From the NCBI GenBank assembly GCA_021836665.1, contig JAKBHQ010000178.1:1-11930 (forward strand): a DNA stretch of 11,930 bases. Direction: 5' to 3'. A program made the position numbers and the translations under genes. Shown piece by piece: positions 1-5,430 of this stretch (position 1 is the first letter of the stretch; the number at the start of each line of letters is the position of its first letter). Origin of the DNA: Thermoplasmata archaeon. GTDB lineage: Bacteria; Actinomycetota; Acidimicrobiia; Acidimicrobiales; Acidimicrobiaceae. The notes below the pieces were generated by a model. It made no database searches, was not told the DNA's origin, and saw only the letters and a program-made list of their open reading frames with translations.

Positions 1-57
1 TGGCGATCTACTTGATTGACTAAACCCCCCTTGGTCTATACACTGAAGAGCGCGCGC

Positions 58-1287
58 TCAGAATCTCCCCATGGTGAGTGAACCAAGCGCCAGCAGGGAT
101 GCACCGCGCTCCAATACTCGTTCGTCAATTTCAAACTCAGGCGAGTGGAGCCTGCAGGCACCCCCCTCAGGCGCGCATCCAAGCATCACCATGACGGATG
201 GAACCCGCGCGGCAAACTCGGCAAAGTCCTCTCCCATGAGCCCATAGGGACCATCAAGTATCTGGCTCCCAATCTTGAGGCACTTGATGGAGTTCAGGAG
301 CCTCGCCCGAGCTCCTTCATCGTTGTAAAGAGGTGGACTCTCCGCTCTAATATCTAGATCCACCTCCCCCCCCAAGCTTCGGGCTAGTGCAAAGGCCGCC
401 TCGAGCTCAAAATAGAGCCGTTCACGAACCTCCGGTTTGAAGCTTCGCATTGTCCCCTCTAGAGTCACTTCACCAGGGATAACATTGTCAACCTCGCCAC
501 CCACAACATGACAGAGTGAGACCACGGCCGAATCTAACGGAGAGATGCGCCGAGCGACGATACCTTGGATCGCACTGAGCACCGGTGCAAGCAGCCAGAA
601 CGGATCCACTGTCTCTTCGGGTCGTGCTGCATGCCCGCCTACTCCACGGATTACTCCAGTAAACGTGTCGACGCTTGCCATCACGTATCCGGACCCCAGA
701 CGGATGACACCCAGCTCTTGAGCTGGTTCTACATGCAACGCTAGGGCCCCGTCTACTCCGGCCAGAACTCCGTCATGAATGGTGCGAAGAGCTCCCGTGA
801 CACCGTCTGACCCAGCAGCTTCCTCAGCTGGTTGGAAAAGCAATCGCACGTTAATACCATCATGTCCCTCCTTTACGAGGTCGGCTAATAAGCGCGCGGC
901 ACCCAAAAGCATTGCAACATGACCGTCATGGCCGCATGCATGCATGACACCTTCATTGCGTGACGCCCATACATCAGTGCCGGTCTCCATGATTGGCAAA
1001 GCGTCCATATCCGCGCGGAGCAGAATTCTTGGACCGACACCGACCTGAAGGTCCGCTACAACTCCAGTTCCCCCGATGTGCTCACGGACTTCGTAACACC
1101 CAATCTCGCTCAGAGTGGAGGCGATGAATGCCGCAGTCTCTCGCTCCTGGAATGCCAGCTCCGGAATAGAGTGAAGATGTCGTCTCCACGCAATCAGTTG
1201 TGGCTCAAGCTCAGCCGATCTTGATCGAAGCTTGCGTGCCAGCACGTCATCGCGTGCTGGTTGCCCAAAATGATCAGTCTTTTTCAT
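58..1287 (-). CDS. M20 family metallo-amidohydrolase (peptidase M20D, hippurate/IAA-amino acid hydrolase-like)
   Basis: Cytoplasmic dinuclear metal hydrolase that, in its family, cuts the amide bond of N-acyl amino acids or amino-acid conjugates. With the ATG at 1287 the protein is 409 residues, normal for M20D. Seen near residue 115 is MHACGHDGH, giving metal ligands C118 and H120; PAEEAAG follows with acidic residues E155/E156, then LALHVEP with H185, and a C-terminal LHSPEFEID motif carrying the last histidine. The middle section is the usual dimerisation/lid domain. The GTG at 1290 is also in frame, but AGGAG lies 5 nt before the ATG and only 2 nt before the GTG, so ATG is preferred. The upstream gene's TGA shares a base with this ATG (TGATG), which implies translational coupling. 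It is the last gene of the three-gene minus-strand operon. The family is clear; the acyl group and amino acid released are unknown. Confidence 0.9.
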   Translation of the reverse strand: MKKTDHFGQPARDDVLARKLRSRSAELEPQLIAWRRHLHSIPELAFQERETAAFIASTLSEIGCYEVREHIGGTGVVADLQVGVGPRILLRADMDALPIMETGTDVWASRNEGVMHACGHDGHVAMLLGAARLLADLVKEGHDGINVRLLFQPAEEAAGSDGVTGALRTIHDGVLAGVDGALALHVEPAQELGVIRLGSGYVMASVDTFTGVIRGVGGHAARPEETVDPFWLLAPVLSAIQGIVARRISPLDSAVVSLCHVVGGEVDNVIPGEVTLEGTMRSFKPEVRERLYFELEAAFALARSLGGEVDLDIRAESPPLYNDEGARARLLNSIKCLKIGSQILDGPYGLMGEDFAEFAARVPSVMVMLGCAPEGGACRLHSPEFEIDERVLERGASLLALGSLTMGRF

Positions 1288-2510
1288 CACAGCTCCTGCG
1301 TGCGCGATATGGATTTTGAAAACCGAGAATCTTGATCAGGCGCAGTAGTTTCGCGGAGCGAAGCTTCTAGATCTGCGATGAGATCTCTTGGATCCTCGAT
1401 GCCCACAGAGTAGCGAATCAATCCTTCCGGTATCCCGAGTGATCGCCGCTCATCCTCACTGAGTTCGACGTGGCTTGTCGTCCTCGGTGGTCCCACAAAG
1501 GTCTCGACGGATCCGAGATTCGCCGCTCGATGAGCCAGCCGCAGCTTAGGCAGCATAGTTCGAACTCGCTCGTAGCCACCCACCACCGAGAAGGTCACCA
1601 TACCCCCAAATCCACTCATCTGACCAACAGCAACGCTGTGACTTGGGTGACTTTCCAATCCTGGATAGAACACCTCCTCGACTTGGTCGTGCTTCTGCAG
1701 AAATCGGGCGATCCTTATTGCAGTTTCATTCTGCCTTTCCACCCGCAACAGGAGGGTCTTCATCCCCCGCATGATCAGATAGGCAGACTCTGCGTGCAGG
1801 CTCGCACCGGTGATCTCTCTAAAGCGAAAGAGTTCATGAATAATCGCTGAAGACCCACAAGCCACCCCTCCTAGGGCGTCTCCGTGACCGGAAAGATATT
1901 TCGTTGCACTGTGCAGCACAATATCCGCGCCCAGGTTAAGCGGGTTCTGATTTATAGGTGTTGCAAGGGTATTGTCGACGATGACGCGCGCGCCATTTGA
2001 GTGCGCTACCGCGCTCAAACGCCTGATGTCAAGGATCTTCAAAGTTGGGTTTGTTGGGCTCTCTAAGTACAAGATGTCGGCCCCAAGGCCAAGCTCGCGT
2101 TCTATAGCTTGGCGGTTAGCCGTCTCGCAGATTACCACTTCGATGCCGAAACGAGGGAGTATATCCAGAAATAGCTTCGAGGTTCCTCCGTAGGTATCCG
2201 CAATACCTACTACTCTCGAACCGGTCGAAGCTAGGGCGAGAACACTTGCGCTCACCGCGGCCATACCGGTTGAAAAACTGATGCATGCCTCAGCTCCCTC
2301 AAGGGAGCGCACCTTGGCTTCTAGTGCTTCAACTGTCGGATTCGTGTTTCTGGAGTAGATATGGCCCCGTCGCCGACCGAGGGCAACTTCCTCCCATTCG
2401 TCGAGATCGGCATAGCCGAAGGCCACACTACGTACTACCGGCACCTGAGTAGCTCCTTGAAGCAAATACTCCTCTTCACCGGCCCATACCGCCAAAGTGC
2501 CCACGCCCAT
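1287..2510 (-). CDS. Cystathionine gamma-synthase/gamma-lyase family PLP enzyme
   Basis: Fold-type I PLP enzyme of the Cys/Met metabolism family, about 407 residues from the chosen ATG. It is expected to catalyse gamma- or beta-elimination or replacement on a substituted amino acid. Visible family motifs: YSRNTNPTV (Tyr52 and Arg54, which hold the phosphate of the neighbouring subunit's PLP), FSTGMAA, DTYGGT (stacking Tyr107), YLESPTNPT, VDNTLATP (Asp179, which pairs with the pyridine nitrogen) and HSATKYLSGHGD with the PLP lysine at about K204. The open frame runs up to 2711, but that extension is low in family character and overlaps the preceding gene by over 100 nt. The ATG at 2510 begins MGVGTLAVWAGEE, where homologues start, and has AAGGG 4 nt upstream. 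It lies 79 nt after the cyclodeaminase-like gene and touches the M20 start. Sequence alone does not separate cystathionine synthase, methionine gamma-lyase and newer activities such as canavanine gamma-lyase; the cluster argues for catabolism. Confidence 0.88.
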   Translation of the reverse strand: MGVGTLAVWAGEEEYLLQGATQVPVVRSVAFGYADLDEWEEVALGRRRGHIYSRNTNPTVEALEAKVRSLEGAEACISFSTGMAAVSASVLALASTGSRVVGIADTYGGTSKLFLDILPRFGIEVVICETANRQAIERELGLGADILYLESPTNPTLKILDIRRLSAVAHSNGARVIVDNTLATPINQNPLNLGADIVLHSATKYLSGHGDALGGVACGSSAIIHELFRFREITGASLHAESAYLIMRGMKTLLLRVERQNETAIRIARFLQKHDQVEEVFYPGLESHPSHSVAVGQMSGFGGMVTFSVVGGYERVRTMLPKLRLAHRAANLGSVETFVGPPRTTSHVELSEDERRSLGIPEGLIRYSVGIEDPRDLIADLEASLRETTAPDQDSRFSKSISRTQEL

Positions 2511-2589
2511 CGGCCCTTCATCCTTCCCAGAGCCTGCACCCTGACCCCGTGTGATAGCGTTCCGATTCAGTCTCCTGGCTGATCCATCC

Positions 2590-3606
2590 TCAAACGATGA
2601 CACCACGTCGAACTCCTGGATCTGTGGCTGCGACAGGGGCCGTCCCGAGTGCCTTACCGAGCACATAGCGAGCAATTGCGGCATCTTGGACACCAACGCC
2701 AGTAAGGTCACACACCGTTATTTCGTCGTCTTTGATCCGTCCTGGTGCCATACCCGCTACGACGTCTCCGAGTTCCGTCAACCACGACCCATCGCTGGAC
2801 ATGCTGGGGTCTGTGACGTGTTGGCACTCTCCTTGGGTGAGCGCCTGAGCTCGCAAGTCACACACCACTCGGTCGGCTCGATACAGAATTTCCGGATCCA
2901 GTTCCTGCTTCCCTGTTGCATCGGCTCCAGCGGCGGTAATGTGCATTCCCGGGTGCACCCACTCCGAACGTACCAGAATCTCATGTGCGGAGGTGCAAGT
3001 GACAACAATATCGCTCGCTTCCACGACCTCCTGGACACTCTTTGAATGAGCTATTCTTGCATTGGTGTGTTCCTTGAGATCGTCTATTAGCGCATTAGCC
3101 CGATCAGGATTGCGGCCATAAACTAAGACCGAATCCAGTTCCCTATCGAGCAAAAGTGCCCGAGCATGCCATCTAGCAAGTTGACCCGTTCCAATCACTC
3201 CCACGGTTGCCGCACCGCTTGGTGCTAACCACTTTGCCGCAATCGCTCCCGCTGCCGCTGCCCTCAAAGTTGTGAGATAACCACCCTCGAGTAGAACGGC
3301 GCGTGTCTGTCCGGTTGTCGCGTCCAATAGAAGCAGAACACTATTACCACTGGGTAGTCCTAGAGCTGGGTTTTCGAAGAAGCCGGTTGCCACTTTAATC
3401 GAGAGGATCCCCCACGATCGAACCCAGGCCGCCTTCACGTCGACTTCATTATCGGAGTCTACTGTGAACATCATTGGAGGAGGTGTTGACACACCGCCAG
3501 CGGCGAGGACCTTGAATCCATCCTCAACCGCATCAACGAGTTCAGTATTAAGATTCGTTAGCCCACGGATCTCACTTTCCGTGAGGACCACGACACCAGG
3601 GTCCAT
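2590..3606 (-). CDS. Ornithine cyclodeaminase/mu-crystallin family protein, EutC-like
   Basis: NAD(P)-dependent enzyme of the OCD/mu-crystallin family, 338 residues from the chosen start. Members deaminate and cyclise amino acids or reduce imines. Seen: SIKVATGFFENP with Lys71, LTTLRAAAAG with Arg115, the Rossmann glycine motif GVIGTGQLA at about 137-144, and AAGADATGKQELD with Asp229, aligning with the catalytic Asp of ornithine cyclodeaminase. The FFENPALGLPS and RADRVVCD stretches resemble EutC of ectoine-use loci and the related iminosuccinate reductase BhcD more than true ornithine cyclodeaminase; this is from memory of the families. The frame stays open to 3774, but the stretch upstream of 3606 contains the promoter and operator, so it is not coding. 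The ATG at 3606 has GGAG 7 nt upstream and begins MDPGVVVLTESEI, a typical family start. First gene of the minus-strand operon. Confidence 0.87.
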   Translation of the reverse strand: MDPGVVVLTESEIRGLTNLNTELVDAVEDGFKVLAAGGVSTPPPMMFTVDSDNEVDVKAAWVRSWGILSIKVATGFFENPALGLPSGNSVLLLLDATTGQTRAVLLEGGYLTTLRAAAAGAIAAKWLAPSGAATVGVIGTGQLARWHARALLLDRELDSVLVYGRNPDRANALIDDLKEHTNARIAHSKSVQEVVEASDIVVTCTSAHEILVRSEWVHPGMHITAAGADATGKQELDPEILYRADRVVCDLRAQALTQGECQHVTDPSMSSDGSWLTELGDVVAGMAPGRIKDDEITVCDLTGVGVQDAAIARYVLGKALGTAPVAATDPGVRRGVIV

Positions 3607-3684
3607 AGCGTCACTCCATCCTTTCCAGAAGTCCAGTGCCACGTCTACCACCGTGAAGAGTCGTGATGCCGCTTCCAGGAAGAT

Positions 3685-3713
3685 AGTATACATATATTCC
3701 GTAGGATTGTCGA
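3685..3713 (-). promoter_or_regulatory. Sigma-70-type promoter of the minus-strand operon
   Basis: On the minus strand there is a -35 element TCGACA (3708-3713; 5 of 6 match to TTGACA) and a -10 element TATACT (3685-3690; 5 of 6 match to TATAAT), separated by exactly 17 bp. Transcription would start near 3678, leaving a leader of about 70 nt before the ATG at 3606. The -35 and most of the spacer lie inside the 40-bp palindrome, so a bound regulator would block RNA polymerase. This is inference from sequence only. Confidence 0.65.
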
Positions 3714-3731
3714 CAATCCTACGGAATATAT
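3692..3731. promoter_or_regulatory. Perfect 40-bp palindromic operator
   Basis: Two 20-base arms meet between 3711 and 3712 with no mismatch. The core reads GGATTGTCGACAATCC. The same half-sites, with a different central dinucleotide, recur in front of the divergent aminotransferase gene (4043-4060). TTGT/ACAA half-sites with two central bases resemble operators of GntR-family FCD regulators, so this is probably the binding site of such a repressor. The regulator gene is not in the window. Confidence 0.75.
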
Positions 3732-4042
3732 TTGCCAACCACATCAAAATTGCCTGTGACCTGGAACTCCACACGCCGACGACATAAGAGCACGAATTGC
3801 CTTGAGCCTCTCCTCGGGGCCACCGTTACTGAGCAGTAGCACTAAGGAACTGCTCAAAAACGGTGCCCAGCACTAACGGCCAGTCTTCGGAGTTGTACGG
3901 AAGGGTTGGGACGGCGCTATTAGCGGAGCCAAAACTCCACGGTCGTTCGCATCGATCTTACTGACCTCACCGTTTCCAGCCAAAGGTTCGACTTCCGGCG
4001 TCTGCATACTGGGCCAACTCGGCGCTTCCTGTATTCAACAAT
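3732..4042. other. Divergent intergenic spacer without a convincing gene
   Basis: This stretch lies between the two operators and upstream of both predicted promoters. It holds a long stem-loop (3823-3863) and a 44-codon open frame on the minus strand (3873-4007, starting MQTPEVEPLAGNGEVSK) with no recognisable family. The spacer is larger than two divergent promoters need. It could be the remains of a lost gene, or hold distal regulatory sites. I see no intact regulator gene here. Confidence 0.5.
3823..3863. repeat. Imperfect inverted repeat / stem-loop in the intergenic spacer
   Basis: CCGTT and AACGG form an outer 5-bp stem. After a 2-by-2 internal loop (AC opposite AA), TGAGCAGT pairs with ACTGCTCA as a perfect 8-bp inner stem around an 11-nt loop. 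On the plus strand the stem is followed by A residues rather than T, so it is not a plus-strand intrinsic terminator; on the minus strand the T run precedes it. It lies outside both predicted transcripts. It could be a protein-binding site or the relic of a terminator from a lost gene. Confidence 0.5.
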
Positions 4043-4060
4043 CGGATTGTTAACAATCCG
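4037..4060. promoter_or_regulatory. Operator upstream of the aminotransferase operon
   Basis: CGGATTGTTAACAATCCG at 4043-4060 is a perfect 18-bp palindrome sharing the GGATTGT-NN-ACAATCC core with the 40-bp palindrome at 3692-3731. An additional ACAAT half-site precedes it (AACAAT at 4037-4042). The palindrome ends 2 nt before the predicted -35, so a bound regulator would lie beside RNA polymerase. This fits either repression or activation; the minus-strand site sits over the promoter and fits repression. Confidence 0.72.
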
Positions 4061-4062
4061 GC

Positions 4063-4091
4063 TTGATCTTGACAACTTCTCCCTATAGAAT
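4063..4091 (+). promoter_or_regulatory. Predicted sigma-70-type promoter of the plus-strand operon
   Basis: TTGATC (4063-4068) and TAGAAT (4086-4091) are separated by 17 bp. Transcription would start near 4098, giving a short leader before the ATG at 4127. A TTGACA at 4069-4074 is a better -35 hexamer but is only 11 bp from the same -10, so it is less likely to be used with it. Confidence 0.5.
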
Positions 4092-4126
4092 CTCCTCAAA
4101 GAAGCGATTTAGCAGAGGAGACCGCG

Positions 4127-5383
4127 ATGACCGCACTCAGCCCATTACTGAAACAAGCCACGCCCGTTGTTGTGGAAAGGGCTCTCGGGAGTTGGATCTG
4201 GGGCACAGACGGCAAAAAATACCTCGACTTCACTACTGGAATTGGTGTTACGAGCACAGGGCACTGCCATCCCCGCGTCGTCGCAGCAGCCAGGGAGCAG
4301 GCCGGTATTATCATCCATGCCCAGTACACCACGATCATGCACAAACCCTTGATCGCTCTTACAGAGCGGCTCGGAGAGGTACTCCCACCTGCCCTCGACA
4401 GTGTCTTCTATGCGAACTCTGGATCTGAAGCGGTAGAAGCGTCCATTCGGCTCGCAAGAATGGCTACCGGTCGTCCAAACATCATTGCTTTTCATGGCGG
4501 GTTTCATGGTCGAACAGTCGCCGCTGCAGCCTTAACTACAGCCGGCACCAAGTTCCGCTCCGGGTTCAGCCCGATCATGGGGGGTGTGCAAATCGCACCT
4601 TTTCCATATGCTTTCCGGTATGGATGGGAAATTGAAAGAGCAATTGACTTCGCGCTGAAGGAGCTGGATTACCTGCTGCAGACAGTCTCCTCTCCAGCCG
4701 ATACCGCTGGCTTCATCATCGAGCCAGTTCTCGGTGATGGAGGATACCTCCCATCGCCGCCGCGCTTCTTGGAAGGACTTCGCGAGCGAGCCGACCGCTA
4801 CGGTTTTGTTCTCATCCTCGATGAAGTACAAGCTGGCGTCGGGCGCACTGGTAAATTTTGGGGTCATCAGCATAGCGACATCACGCCGGACATTCTTATT
4901 ACCGCCAAAGGACTGGCCAGTGGTTTCCCCATATCGGCGATCGCTGCATCTGTAGAACTGATGAGTAAGGCATGGCCAGGCTCACAAGGTGGAACTTACG
5001 GCGGCAATGCAGTCTCAGCTGCAGCGGGAGTGGCAACCCTAGATGTTATTCGCGACGAAAACCTCGTAGAGAACTCGCGGGTCCGGGGTGAGCAGCTACG
5101 TGAAGGACTCGAAAAGCTCCAGGCGAGCAATTCACTTATTGGCGACGTCAGGGGTCTCGGCCTGATGCAGGCGATTGAGTTTGTCACTGAGACCGGAGAA
5201 CCGAACCAGGCACTTGCTAACGCGGTTCAACAGGCTGCGGTCGAGCAAAACCTGCTCCTTCTGACTTGTGGCACCCTCGGTAATGTAATCAGAATTATCC
5301 CCCCCTTGACGGTGGATTCTGAGGAGATAGCGACCGGGCTCCGTTGCCTCGATGCTGCCTTGCAGGCTGCCCAAAAGGCATGA
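4127..5383 (+). CDS. Class III PLP aminotransferase, 4-aminobutyrate aminotransferase-like
   Basis: Cytoplasmic omega-aminotransferase of 418 residues, usual for the GabT/class III family. It moves a terminal amino group from an omega-amino acid such as GABA, 5-aminovalerate or 2,4-diaminobutyrate to a 2-oxo acid, leaving a semialdehyde. Motifs: NSGSEAVE (97-104, PLP phosphate binding), AFHGGFHGRT (121-130, aromatic residue stacking on PLP), ILDEVQAGVGRTGKFW (230-245, with Asp232 for the pyridine nitrogen), TAKGLASGFP with the Schiff-base Lys at about 261, and GGTYGGNAVS. The start is supported by AGAGGAG (4114-4120) 6 nt upstream and by the promoter just before it. It opens the plus-strand operon, 47 nt before the FAD/Fe-S gene. 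Pairing with a GabD-like dehydrogenase supports an omega-amino acid substrate. DoeD-type diaminobutyrate transaminase is an alternative. Confidence 0.9.
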   Translation: MTALSPLLKQATPVVVERALGSWIWGTDGKKYLDFTTGIGVTSTGHCHPRVVAAAREQAGIIIHAQYTTIMHKPLIALTERLGEVLPPALDSVFYANSGSEAVEASIRLARMATGRPNIIAFHGGFHGRTVAAAALTTAGTKFRSGFSPIMGGVQIAPFPYAFRYGWEIERAIDFALKELDYLLQTVSSPADTAGFIIEPVLGDGGYLPSPPRFLEGLRERADRYGFVLILDEVQAGVGRTGKFWGHQHSDITPDILITAKGLASGFPISAIAASVELMSKAWPGSQGGTYGGNAVSAAAGVATLDVIRDENLVENSRVRGEQLREGLEKLQASNSLIGDVRGLGLMQAIEFVTETGEPNQALANAVQQAAVEQNLLLLTCGTLGNVIRIIPPLTVDSEEIATGLRCLDAALQAAQKA

Positions 5384-5430
5384 GCTACGTCATGGATACC
5401 CTGGCTAGGCACTGTAGGTACTGATCGGCT

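Noticed and set aside
48..59. GAGCGCGCGCTC palindrome at the end of the M20 gene
   Set aside because: It has no loop-forming centre and no T run, so it is not supported as a terminator; it also overlaps the stop codon.
2511..2711. N-terminal extension of the CGS-family frame up to 2711
   Set aside because: It overlaps the 3' end of the OCD gene by over 100 nt and lacks family similarity; the ATG at 2510 has an AAGGG site and a family-like start.
2551..3045. 164-codon plus-strand open frame
   Set aside because: It lies antisense to the well-supported OCD gene and the CGS leader, with no domain and no ribosome binding site.
5392..5424. 10-codon frame just before the FAD/Fe-S gene
   Set aside because: Too short and without a good ribosome binding site to call as a gene; it might assist reinitiation but nothing proves it.
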